Source of the DNA: Trichormus variabilis 0441
Lineage (GTDB): Bacteria; Cyanobacteriota; Cyanobacteriia; Cyanobacteriales; Nostocaceae
Direction: 5' to 3'
NCBI RefSeq assembly: GCF_009856605.1
Contig: NZ_CP047242.1
Location: 5,522,501-5,586,500 of the forward strand
Length of the DNA: 64,000 nucleotides
Shown here: positions 19,659-26,771 of the stretch, in pieces
Position numbering within the stretch: the first letter of the stretch is position 1
Layout of the letters: each line of letters begins with the position of its first letter
Made by a program: the position numbers and the translations under genes
Notes under the pieces: model-generated
Told to the model about the DNA's origin: nothing
Database searches by the model: none
What the model saw: only the letters and a program-made list of their open reading frames with translations

Positions 19659-19664
19659 CAATTT

Positions 19665-20048
19665 ATGAACAATCAAAGTTTAGCAAGAGGCAAAGTTTTA
19701 ATAGCTGATGACGATGAAGATAGCCGAATGATGCTCTCTTTTGTATTACAGGAAGAAGGCTGGGAAGTTTACGAGGCTTGTAACGGCAAAGAAGCTCTAG
19801 AAAAAGTAATTGAAGAGAAACCGGATTTGTTGATCTTAGATAATAGAATGCCAGAGTTAAGTGGTGTTGAAGTGTATCAATATCTACAAGCAGAAGGTAT
19901 TCACATAGCAGTTGTCTTAGCTACAGCATACGGTTATTTGGACGAATTAGCTTCATCCTTGGGGGTGGAGCATTTTATTCATAAACCCTATGAGATTCCC
20001 GCGTTACTGAAAATGGTGGAGTCTGCTTACGCTCACTCTCGTAACTAA
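19665..20048 (+). CDS. Single-domain CheY-like response regulator
   Basis: A 127-residue receiver domain with the acidic cluster D15-D16-D17, phosphoacceptor Asp59 (LLILDNRMP), the switch Thr in VVLATAYG and the conserved Lys in IHKPYE. It has no output domain, so it must act through protein contacts. The gene starts 6 bases after the GAF protein stop codon and is surely cotranscribed with it, making the pair a candidate two-component-like module. The MITE at 20048 begins at the last base of the stop codon, so the 3' end abuts the insertion. Confidence 0.92.
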   Translation: MNNQSLARGKVLIADDDEDSRMMLSFVLQEEGWEVYEACNGKEALEKVIEEKPDLLILDNRMPELSGVEVYQYLQAEGIHIAVVLATAYGYLDELASSLGVEHFIHKPYEIPALLKMVESAYAHSRN

Positions 20049-20192
20049 TACCAATTCAATTAATGATTGCAACACATTCTTGGGTGAAGACGCGATGAAT
20101 CTACAGATGGTTTATTTGTCGGAGGGTGAAGACGCGATTCATCGCGTCTCTACAGATGGTTTATTTGTCGCATTCTTTTTTTAAATTGGTAT
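20048..20192. mobile_element. MITE-like element A, copy 1 (145 bp, internal duplication)
   Basis: ATACCAATT at the left end and AATTGGTAT at the right end are inverted repeats. Inside is GGGTGAAGACGCGATGAATC, duplicated once (second unit GGGTGAAGACGCGATTCATC), and two TACAGATGGTTTATTTGTCG units. A 108-bp copy in opposite orientation lies at 33317-33424. There is no open frame, as expected for a non-autonomous element. Confidence 0.75.
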
Positions 20193-20211
20193 AACTCAGT
20201 TACTTTCAGCT

Positions 20212-20331
20212 TTATGGGAGATTGTCGGGGTCAACGAGACTACGCAAATAAGCTGCTAACTGTTCTGCACATTGGCGTTGTTGTTCTCACAGTAATTCGG
20301 CTTGTTCTGTCCGTTGATTTAGTATAATCAG
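20212..20331 (-). pseudogene. Remnant of a Uma2 (DUF820)-type gene, C-terminal end
   Basis: The minus strand translates to a stretch ending QRQCAEQLAAYLRSLVDPDNLP then stop at 20212, with LNQRTEQAELL just upstream interrupted by an in-frame TGA. The coiled-coil tail ending in LRSLGIDPDNLP is typical of cyanobacterial Uma2-family putative endonucleases. Only about 40 codons remain and the catalytic PD-(D/E)XK part is absent, so this is a decayed fragment between the MITE and the next gene. Confidence 0.6.
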
Positions 20332-20359
20332 GTTGTGTTGAAATTTGTAACAAATATTT

Positions 20360-20617
20360 ATGCCTCCTCGTTGGCCTCGCAAACCCGATCGCAAAGACCC
20401 AGAATTCCGCAAGCTAGATGACAGAATGAACTTTGCTGTCCATGTAGCTGTGGCGGCGACGATTAACTCTGGTTTATGGTTTTTTCAAAACATCACCTTA
20501 GCTAAATGGGAATGGCTACCGTTGTTAACGGCTGGTTGGGTGATTGTATTGTTAGCTCATCTAATTTATATTGCGGCGATCGCTAACTATTCACCTACAC
20601 CGCCTAAATCCACCTGA
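20360..20617 (+). CDS. Small two-helix membrane protein, conserved type
   Basis: An 85-residue protein with a basic, proline-rich N-terminus (MPPRWPRKPDRKDPEFRKLDD) and two hydrophobic helices (~25-47 and ~54-75), separated by a short KWEW loop. The layout matches the '2TM domain' proteins widespread in cyanobacteria; function is unknown. It starts at ATG 20360 with no clear ribosome site. It does not overlap other genes and is followed 119 bp later by the DUF3181 gene on the same strand. Confidence 0.75.
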   Translation: MPPRWPRKPDRKDPEFRKLDDRMNFAVHVAVAATINSGLWFFQNITLAKWEWLPLLTAGWVIVLLAHLIYIAAIANYSPTPPKST

Positions 20618-20736
20618 AGACGGACTGCTAAAGCTAGGGCAATTGTAACCTGTGGCTGTACATTCACCCGTTAAATTGCGCGATAATGATTATTAGCCTG
20701 AGAGTTCGCGCTCTTTTTTTATATGGGGTGATTTTT

Positions 20737-21045
20737 ATGGCTAAGACTAATACGACAGAATTGCTAGAAGCCCTAGCGGCGGAAATTGGCGAAAGTGTTT
20801 ATATAGATATTGCCAAATGGCATCTATATTTAGGTGATGCCAAACTGCATACTGTTGTCGCTGAACAGTTATATCCCTTAATTACTTCTAACTCAGTCAA
20901 TGAAGACAGAGTTATCAAAGTACTAGAATCTATTCCTGTAAAAATTGGTGGTGGTAGGCGAGAATTACCTTTATTTGATTTATTACCACTGCAATGTCAG
21001 GTAAGTCTGGTGGATATTTTAGAAAAATATCAACGCGAAATATAA
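20737..21045 (+). CDS. DUF3181-type cyanobacterial protein
   Basis: A 102-residue soluble protein (TTELLEALAAEIGESVYIDI, then AKWHLYLGDAKLHTVVAEQL and a C-terminal LPLFDLLPLQCQVSLVDILEKYQ). The pattern is that of the DUF3181 family, small helical proteins confined to cyanobacteria. The ATG at 20737 is preferred over one at 20686, whose extra 17 residues (MIISLRVRALFLYGVIF) look like translated leader. Family function is unknown. It is followed by a broken gene at 21110 and a further small gene at 21370 on the same strand, so a single transcript is plausible. Confidence 0.72.
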   Translation: MAKTNTTELLEALAAEIGESVYIDIAKWHLYLGDAKLHTVVAEQLYPLITSNSVNEDRVIKVLESIPVKIGGGRRELPLFDLLPLQCQVSLVDILEKYQREI

Positions 21046-21109
21046 TTCTTTAATTCAGATTATCGCAGCATTTCATTTTTTACACCCCTTTATTGAGGAG
21101 GTGAAGATT

Positions 21110-21349
21110 ATGGCTGCTGATAAATTTCACCATGAATATACTCTGGCAAAAACAGCAGAGAAATTGATTAAAAAAGCTTCATAGCTAAATTTAATACCCA
21201 GCTTTGTTGCGCGTTATTTTGTCGATATTAGACAATATTATATTCCTGATGAAATAAAATCTGAATCCCTAACACCAGAAGAAATGTATATGTTTTTTAG
21301 GAAATTATTAGAAGATTCTGGTAATTTAAGCTTTTCCCCCATTAAATAG
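21110..21349 (+). pseudogene. Small gene interrupted by an in-frame amber codon
   Basis: A strong ribosome site (GAGGAGGTGAAG) precedes ATG 21110. The frame codes MAADKFHHEYTLAKTAEKLI then KKAS, hits TAG at 21182-21184, and continues in the same frame without another stop for 54 codons (LNLIPSFVARYFVDIRQYYI..., ending LSFSPIK) to TAG at 21347. The second part has protein-like composition. Most simply a CAG/CAA-to-TAG mutation split a 79-residue protein. I do not recognise the family. Confidence 0.6.
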
Positions 21350-21369
21350 TTAATAGTGAGGATACTTGT

Positions 21370-21588
21370 ATGCTTTTACAAACGAAAGACACTAGCGATT
21401 TAGTGAAAGTTGTTGATATTCAAGAGTTAATCGATCCAAACATCGACATTGTTCATGGGCGGGATCAGGAAGGTCAAGAAGAACAAGATACGGATTCTTT
21501 CAAAAAAGAAAATCTCGTGTTTCCTTCCGGCGAAAGTCTTCCCCGTTGTTGGTTAGATGCCAATTACCGGACAGCTAAAGCTTCTTAG
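21370..21588 (+). CDS. Small acidic hypothetical protein
   Basis: A 72-residue soluble, acidic protein: LVKVVDIQELIDPNIDIVHG, then a Glu/Gln/Asp-rich linker (RDQEGQEEQDTDSFKKE) and NLVFPSGESLPRCWLDANYR. A GTGAGGA ribosome site lies about 8 bases before ATG 21370. It lies 20 bp after the broken gene at 21110 and ends 15 bp before a strong hairpin. I do not recognise the family; the PSGESLPRCWLD motif with a single Cys is the most distinctive part. Confidence 0.6.
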   Translation: MLLQTKDTSDLVKVVDIQELIDPNIDIVHGRDQEGQEEQDTDSFKKENLVFPSGESLPRCWLDANYRTAKAS

Positions 21589-21603
21589 TTCTTTTGATAA
21601 AAA

Positions 21604-21636
21604 ATATCCCCGATTTTTTAGAAAAATCGGGGATAT
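21604..21636. terminator. Bidirectional intrinsic terminator
   Basis: ATATCCCCGATTTTT (21604-21618) and AAAAATCGGGGATAT (21622-21636) are exact complements around a 3-base loop. It lies between the convergent genes ending at 21588 and 21668 and can serve both. Confidence 0.8.
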
Positions 21637-21667
21637 TTGGCTATTAACAGGGTAATTAACGCTCTAT

Positions 21668-22138
21668 TTAAGAAGCAGCTTGTTCTGGTGATTTAGCTAT
21701 ATCACTACTTGATAATTTGGGAGAAATTGCTTTAGTAATCCAGTAAGTAAAAATATGGGATAAAACGCCTAAGGGGCCTGCAAATAAACAAAGTGTTAAG
21801 GAATGAATTGTCCAAATCCCTGTTTTCTGCCCTTCCCAATATATCCAGCGACCGACAAATAAATCCATCACCAGAAAATGAATCCAACCAGTTGCGGCTG
21901 CTGTTTCGTCGGCAAAGAAACGAGCGATGTCTGCTAATTGGGGATTAGATAAAGCTTGGGCATTTTCTGGAGTAATGCTGGTGATAAATAAATACAGGTA
22001 TGCTCCAGCTAAGGGCAAAAAGATTAGATATGATTCCATTACCCGCCGTGTGACTTTCCAGTTGGGGAGAAGAATCATTAATGCCCAAAATGGCAAGACG
22101 AAAACATTAGCGATGTTAAATAGTTGTGTGATGTTCAT
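21668..22138 (-). CDS. ABA4-like membrane protein (DUF4281)
   Basis: A 156-residue integral membrane protein with four predicted helices. The start at ATG 22138 (MNITQLFNIANVFVLPFWAL) is chosen; the longer frame to 22195 is just translation of a short tandem repeat. The family core is visible as MILLPNWKVTRR, ADETAAATGWIHFLVMDLFVGRWIY and LFAGPLGVLSHI. ABA4 is needed for neoxanthin formation in plants, and cyanobacterial relatives are thought to act on carotenoids, though their activity is less defined. It is convergent with the small genes at 21.1-21.6 kb. Confidence 0.82.
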   Translation of the reverse strand: MNITQLFNIANVFVLPFWALMILLPNWKVTRRVMESYLIFLPLAGAYLYLFITSITPENAQALSNPQLADIARFFADETAAATGWIHFLVMDLFVGRWIYWEGQKTGIWTIHSLTLCLFAGPLGVLSHIFTYWITKAISPKLSSSDIAKSPEQAAS

Positions 22139-22235
22139 TAGGGGAATGGGGAATAGGTAATGGGGAATAGGTAATGAGTAATACTCGATCACCAATGACC
22201 AATGACCAGTTACCCATTACCAATTTGTTACTAAA
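22139..22235. repeat. Short tandem repeats upstream of the ABA4-like gene
   Basis: GGGGAATAGGTAAT is repeated twice and imperfectly again from 22141 to 22180; then ACCAATG-type units and TTACCAATT follow. The two blocks are partly complementary and can form a long hairpin. It fills the gap between two co-directional genes. Confidence 0.65.
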
Positions 22236-23276
22236 TTACAAAGCTACCAGTTGCGATTCTATTTCTGTTGAATTTAAATCACGACCGATAAAAACTAAAC
22301 GAGTTTGTCTGGCTTCTTGTGGTTGCCAAGGGCGGTCGTAAAATTTGTCAAATCTGTTACCTACGCCTTGCATAACTAGGCGCATGGGTTTGTTGGGAAC
22401 GGCGACAAAGCCTTTGATGCGGTAAATTTCTTGTTGGTTGGTCAGTGTTTGCAGTTGTTGTTGCAACTTTTCCGGGTCAAAATCCCGGTCTAAAATGAGG
22501 TGAGTTGAGGTGATATCGTCGTCGTGGTCGTGGTCTTCTTCGGTGTCGTGATGACTGGGGCGACTATCTAGGTTGTCTTCCACGGCAGCTTGGAATCCTA
22601 ATAGTATAGATGGGTCGAGTTGACCGCGATCGCTCTCCACCATTTTCACCACTCTGGGGAGTTCTTGCTTGACTAATTCCTCGACTTGTGATTTTGTTTC
22701 GGCATCAACTAAATCAGTTTTGCTTAAAACTACCAAATCTGCACAAGCTAGCTGGTCTTCAAACAATTCTTGCAATGGTGTTTCATGTTCTAGACTATCA
22801 TCGGCTTGGCGTTGGATGGCGATCGCTTCTAAATCACTGGCAAAGGTTCCTGATGCAACGGCCGCACAATCTACCACTGTTACCACTGCATCCACAGTTG
22901 CAGCGTTGCGGATTTCTTGCCAGCGAAAAGCTTTTACCAATGGTTTGGGTAAGGCTAAACCAGAGGTTTCAATCACAATACAGTCTATGCTATCTCTTCG
23001 TTTGAGTAATTCCTGCATCGTCGGTAAAAACTCTTCTTGGACGGTGCAGCATAAACAGCCATTAGTTAATTCAAAAATATTACTCCCGCCATCCTCATCT
23101 TCGGGACAAACTTGGCAGGATTTTAACAAGTCGCCATCTATACCAAGTTCGCCAAACTCGTTGACTAAAACTGCTATGCGTCGGCCTGCGTTATTTTGCA
23201 GTAGGTGGCGAATGAGGCTGGTTTTACCACTACCTAAAAAGCCTGTAATTACGGTGACTGGAATTTTTTGAGCCAT
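22236..23276 (-). CDS. CobW/COG0523 family GTPase, putative metal chaperone
   Basis: A 346-residue G3E GTPase. Walker A GFLGSGKT at residues 12-19, the metal-binding C74-x-C76-C77 motif (NGCLCCTV), Walker B-like IVIETSGLA, SKTDLVD as the guanine motif, and a His/Asp-rich loop (SHHDTEEDHDHDDD) before the C-terminal CobW_C domain (~270-346). COG0523 proteins bind Zn, Co or other metals and deliver them to client proteins at the expense of GTP. Two more Cys lie in KSCQVCPED. No metal-regulated operator is evident upstream and the client is not encoded nearby. Confidence 0.9.
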   Translation of the reverse strand: MAQKIPVTVITGFLGSGKTSLIRHLLQNNAGRRIAVLVNEFGELGIDGDLLKSCQVCPEDEDGGSNIFELTNGCLCCTVQEEFLPTMQELLKRRDSIDCIVIETSGLALPKPLVKAFRWQEIRNAATVDAVVTVVDCAAVASGTFASDLEAIAIQRQADDSLEHETPLQELFEDQLACADLVVLSKTDLVDAETKSQVEELVKQELPRVVKMVESDRGQLDPSILLGFQAAVEDNLDSRPSHHDTEEDHDHDDDITSTHLILDRDFDPEKLQQQLQTLTNQQEIYRIKGFVAVPNKPMRLVMQGVGNRFDKFYDRPWQPQEARQTRLVFIGRDLNSTEIESQLVAL

Positions 23277-23498
23277 TATTTCAGTAAATCAACAAAATTA
23301 AGAGAGTAATTCGTAATTAAGAAGTCTAGGTTGTATCTGTATTATCTGCCATTCGGGCAAGGCTTCTGAGTTAAATTTGTCAAATTCCTCCTGAAGATAA
23401 ACTCATAAGTACCCAGGGAAAGATGTCATTACTAAGGAAATCAGTATCAAATATATCAGGAGATGAATCGGCATCTTCCTAGAAGGGAGAATGAGGAA

Positions 23499-24398
23499 AT
23501 GAACTTAAAAGCGATTTGGCAACTTTTTCAAGAGGCGTTGCAAGAGTGGAATGATGATAAAGCCTCACGTTTGGCAGCTGCATTAGCTTACTATACGGTG
23601 TTTTCTATCGCACCTTTGTTGATTATTGTCATTGCGATCGCCGGTGCAGTATTTGGAGAAGAAGCTGCTAGGGGCGAAATTGTGCAGCAAATTCAAGGTT
23701 TAGTAGGTAGAGATGGGGCAGAGTTTATTGAAACTGCTATTCAAAACGTAGATAGGCCAAAGACGGGTACGATAGCTTCTCTTATTAGTATTGCTCTTTT
23801 ATTATTGGGTGCGACTGGTGTTTTTATCGAGTTACAAGACTCCCTCAACACCATTTGGGAAGTACAACCAAAACCAGGACGCGGTGTCAAGGGTATTTTT
23901 CGCCAGCGTTTTTTATCTTTTGGCATGGTTTTAGGTATTGGCTTCTTGCTGTTAGTTTCTCTGGTAATTAGTACTGTATTATCAACGCTAGTTAATTATT
24001 TTGGTGGTTTACTACCGGGTGTAGATTTTCTTTGGCAATTGGTTAACTTTATTATTTCTTTTGCCATCACTACGTTGCTGTTTGCATTAATTTTCAAGGT
24101 TTTACCAGATGTCAGAATTACTTGGAATGATGTTTTAGTTGGTGCAATTCTTACCTCAATTTTATTTTCTATCGGTAGATTTTTATTAGGACAATATTTA
24201 GGTAATGCTGGTTTTGGTTCAGCCTATGGCGCAGCTGGTTCAGTCGTGTTGATTTTAGCTTGGGTTTACTATACTGCCCAAATTCTCTTTTTCGGTGCTG
24301 AGTTTACCCAGGTTTATGCCAGAAAATACGGCAGACGTATTGTTCCAACTCGTCACGCTATGCCTTTAAATGATACAAATTCGGGAAATCGGCATTAG
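23499..24398 (+). CDS. YihY/BrkB family membrane protein
   Basis: A ~299-residue membrane protein of the YihY (formerly 'ribonuclease BN') family with six predicted helices. The signature DDKASRLAAALAYYTVFSIAPLL is at the N-terminus, then GPxR-like LGATGVFIELQDSLNTIW and the last helix AAGSVVLILAWVYYTAQILFFGAEF. The start is set at ATG 23499, which has an AAGGGAGA site 9 bases upstream; ATG 23463 would add 12 residues and has an AGGAG too close. The real RNase BN is a different protein, so no nuclease activity should be assumed. Followed 53 bp later by a DUF421 gene. Confidence 0.85.
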   Translation: MNLKAIWQLFQEALQEWNDDKASRLAAALAYYTVFSIAPLLIIVIAIAGAVFGEEAARGEIVQQIQGLVGRDGAEFIETAIQNVDRPKTGTIASLISIALLLLGATGVFIELQDSLNTIWEVQPKPGRGVKGIFRQRFLSFGMVLGIGFLLLVSLVISTVLSTLVNYFGGLLPGVDFLWQLVNFIISFAITTLLFALIFKVLPDVRITWNDVLVGAILTSILFSIGRFLLGQYLGNAGFGSAYGAAGSVVLILAWVYYTAQILFFGAEFTQVYARKYGRRIVPTRHAMPLNDTNSGNRH

Positions 24399-24451
24399 AG
24401 ACGGTAAGGCATAGAGAAGATAGGGGAATCAACAATTAAAAATTACGAATT

Positions 24452-24970
24452 ATGATGAATTGGTTTTCTATAAATTGGCACGCTATTTTTGTGCCTAGTA
24501 TCAGTATTTTAGAGCTTGTAATCCGGGGATCATTGGTTTATTTGGCTCTTTTTTCTGTGCTGCGCTTGCTGCCTAGTAGACAGATGGGAACTTTAGGAAT
24601 TACGGATTTGCTCGTAGTTGTGCTATTTGCTGAAGCTGCTCAAAATGCGATGGCAAGTAACTATACATCGATTACTGAAGGAGCAATTCTTGTCGGAACT
24701 GTCATTTTTTGGAGCTATTTTCTTAACTGGTTAGGTTATAAACTTCCGATAGTTCAACGTTTCTTAAATCCACCACCATTACTGTTAGTAAAAAATGGTA
24801 AGACGATTGAACGGCATTTGCAACGAGAATTAATTACAGAAGATGAGTTGAAAAGCAAGTTACGTCAGCAAGGTGTAGAATTTTTAGCCGATGTCAAGTT
24901 GGCGTATATGGAAGCTGACGGTAGCATCAGTATTATTACATCGGAGTCAAAACTGGTGGCTAGGGAATAG
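24452..24970 (+). CDS. DUF421 (YetF-like) membrane protein
   Basis: A 172-residue protein with three N-terminal helices (~17-40, ~48-65, ~76-95) and a soluble C-terminal DUF421 domain (~95-172) with LLLVKNGKTIERHLQRELIT, DELKSKLRQQGV and VKLAYMEADGSISII. YetF-type proteins form dimers at the membrane; their role (spore germination relatives in Bacillus) is not established in cyanobacteria. It is 53 bp from the YihY gene on the same strand and may share its transcript. Confidence 0.85.
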   Translation: MMNWFSINWHAIFVPSISILELVIRGSLVYLALFSVLRLLPSRQMGTLGITDLLVVVLFAEAAQNAMASNYTSITEGAILVGTVIFWSYFLNWLGYKLPIVQRFLNPPPLLLVKNGKTIERHLQRELITEDELKSKLRQQGVEFLADVKLAYMEADGSISIITSESKLVARE

Positions 24971-24974
24971 GGAG

Positions 24975-25035
24975 TAACAATTGTTAACTGATGACTGTCA
25001 ACTGACAACTATCAACTGACAACTATCAACCAAAG
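24975..25035. repeat. CAACTGACAACTAT short tandem repeats
   Basis: The gap before purB carries CAACTGACAACTAT and related TGTCAACTGACAACT units two to three times. Related CTGACAACTGACAACT repeats occur at 44272-44290. These are STRR-like sequences. Confidence 0.65.
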
Positions 25036-25072
25036 CGGGGTAAAATATGACAGTTGTATTCTGCCGCGAACG

Positions 25073-26368
25073 TTGATAGAGCGTTATACTCTGCCCGAAA
25101 TGGGCAACCTGTGGACTGACTTTTATAAACTAAAAACCTGGCTTCAGGTGGAAATTGCAGTCTGTGAAGCCCAAGCGGAATTGGGTTATATTCCATCTGC
25201 TGCTGTTGAGGAAATCAAAGCTAAGGCAAATTTTGATCCGCAACGGGTACTGGAAATAGAGGCGGAAGTCCGTCACGATGTCATCGCCTTTTTGACTAAT
25301 GTCAATGAGTATGTGGGTGATGCTGGACGTTACATTCACTTGGGCTTAACTAGCTCTGATGTATTAGATACAGCTTTAGCTTTACAACTGGTTGCTAGTT
25401 TGGATGTGTTGGCGCAACGCCTGGAAGGCTTGATTGGGGTGATTCGCCAAAAGGCACGGGAACACCGTTACACGGTAATGGCTGGCCGATCGCATGGTAT
25501 TCACGCTGAACCAATTACTTTTGGGTTTAAATTGGCTGGTTGGTTGGCGGAAGTGTTACGCCACCAACAACGGCTGACAATTTTGCGGGAAACGATCGCC
25601 GTGGGTAAGATTTCTGGCGCGGTGGGAACCTACGCTAATATTGAACCACGGGTGGAGGCGATCGCTTGTCAAAAACTCGGACTCAAACCCGATACAGCTT
25701 CTACACAAGTCATTTCCCGCGATATTCATGCTGATTTTGTGCAGCAGTTAGCCTTGATTGCTGCCTCTATTGAACGCTTTGCTGTAGAAATTCGCAATCT
25801 ACAAAAAACAGACGTTCTGGAAGTAGAGGAATTTTTCTCGAAGGGACAAAAAGGCTCTAGTGCGATGCCACATAAACGCAACCCCATCCGTTCGGAACGG
25901 CTGACGGGGATGGCGCGGCTAGTGAGGAGTCATGCCGGCGCAGTGTTAGAGGATGTTGCCCTGTGGCACGAACGGGACATTTCCCATAGTTCAGTGGAAC
26001 GAGTAGTTCTGCCAGATGCCTGCATTTTGACCCACTTTATGCTGATAGAAATCACCAATTTGGTGGAAAATCTGTTAGTCTACCCAGAAAATATGGCGCG
26101 GAATCTCAACTGCTATGGTGGCGTTGTGTTCAGCCAAAAAGTTTTGCTGGCATTGGTAGATAAAGGACTCAGCCGAGAAGAAGCTTATGCGATCGTTCAG
26201 CAAAATGCTCATACTGCCTGGAATAAGCCGGAAGGCAATTTCCATGACTTGATCATTAACGACTCCCGTGTCACTCAACATTTGTCTCCAGCAGAAATTG
26301 CTGTGTGTTTTGACCCACAGCAACATCTCAAGCATTTGGATGAGGTTTATCGCCGGTTGGATATTTAG
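25073..26368 (+). CDS. purB: Adenylosuccinate lyase
   Basis: A 431-residue enzyme of the fumarase/aspartase superfamily that cleaves SAICAR and adenylosuccinate, each releasing fumarate, in purine synthesis. Evidence: canonical N-terminus IERYTLPEMGNLW, RHDVIAFL, GLTSSDVLDTALALQL, AGRSHGIHAEP (catalytic His region) and the signature GSSAMPHKRNP, with HERDISHSSVER after it. The frame starts at TTG 25073, directly before IERYTLPEM, and upstream in-frame codons end quickly, so this unusual start is likely real. The gene stands alone. Confidence 0.96.
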   Translation: MIERYTLPEMGNLWTDFYKLKTWLQVEIAVCEAQAELGYIPSAAVEEIKAKANFDPQRVLEIEAEVRHDVIAFLTNVNEYVGDAGRYIHLGLTSSDVLDTALALQLVASLDVLAQRLEGLIGVIRQKAREHRYTVMAGRSHGIHAEPITFGFKLAGWLAEVLRHQQRLTILRETIAVGKISGAVGTYANIEPRVEAIACQKLGLKPDTASTQVISRDIHADFVQQLALIAASIERFAVEIRNLQKTDVLEVEEFFSKGQKGSSAMPHKRNPIRSERLTGMARLVRSHAGAVLEDVALWHERDISHSSVERVVLPDACILTHFMLIEITNLVENLLVYPENMARNLNCYGGVVFSQKVLLALVDKGLSREEAYAIVQQNAHTAWNKPEGNFHDLIINDSRVTQHLSPAEIAVCFDPQQHLKHLDEVYRRLDI

Positions 26369-26491
26369 GAATGGGGATTGGGTACAGGGAAAAAGGGGAA
26401 GAAATCTTTCTCTAAGTTCCTCTCCCTGCTCCCTACTTCTTAAATACGCGCGAGTTTGATGGATTCGGAATAACCCCTCTCCACTAGACAC

Positions 26492-26658
26492 CTACGGTGT
26501 ACACACATCTTTGTGCTGGGTGCAAAATGTGGTTTGATCCCCCTAAATTCCCCTTCAAAAGGGGGACTTTAATTCTAATTCCCCCCTTTTTTAAGGGGGG
26601 TTAGGGGGGATCAAAACGTTATGGGACAAGATTGAGCAGACTTGTGTGTACACCGTAG
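26492..26658. mobile_element. MITE-like element B, copy 1 (167 bp)
   Basis: Terminal inverted repeats CTACGGTGTACACACA / TGTGTGTACACCGTAG enclose a second inner palindrome, TTTGATCCCCCTAA...TTAGGGGGGATCAAA, and a CTTCAAAAGGGGGACTTT segment. A 165-bp direct copy lies at 36973-37137. No open frame. Confidence 0.8.
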
Positions 26659-26718
26659 CGGCAAGGAGAGACGCTTTAAAACCTGATTTTTCGTAGATGG
26701 TTCAGGCTATTTATATTT

Positions 26719-26763
26719 AAGCCCCTTCCCTTGTAGGGAAGGGGTTGGGGTTAGGTTCAACCA
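26719..26763. repeat. CCCTTCCCTTGTAGGGAAGGGG palindromic repeat
   Basis: A near-perfect palindrome followed by GGTTGGGGTTAGGTT. It is the reverse-strand form of the CCTAACCCCCAACCCCTTCCC repeat found at 32680, 35084 and 39493. It ends just after the stop codon of the glycosyltransferase gene. Confidence 0.7.
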
Positions 26764-26771
26764 AACTCTAA

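Noticed and set aside
22139..22195. N-terminal extension of the ABA4-like protein (IPHYLFPIP repeats)
   Set aside because: It is a translation of the GGGGAATAGGTAAT tandem repeat and precedes the conserved start at 22138.
22669..23271. 200-residue + strand frame opposite the CobW gene
   Set aside because: Ser/Thr-rich shadow of a well-supported GTPase; the minus-strand protein has all family motifs.
23499..24398. Calling the YihY protein a ribonuclease
   Set aside because: The old name ribonuclease BN for this family was based on a misassignment; the protein is an integral membrane protein with no nuclease motif.
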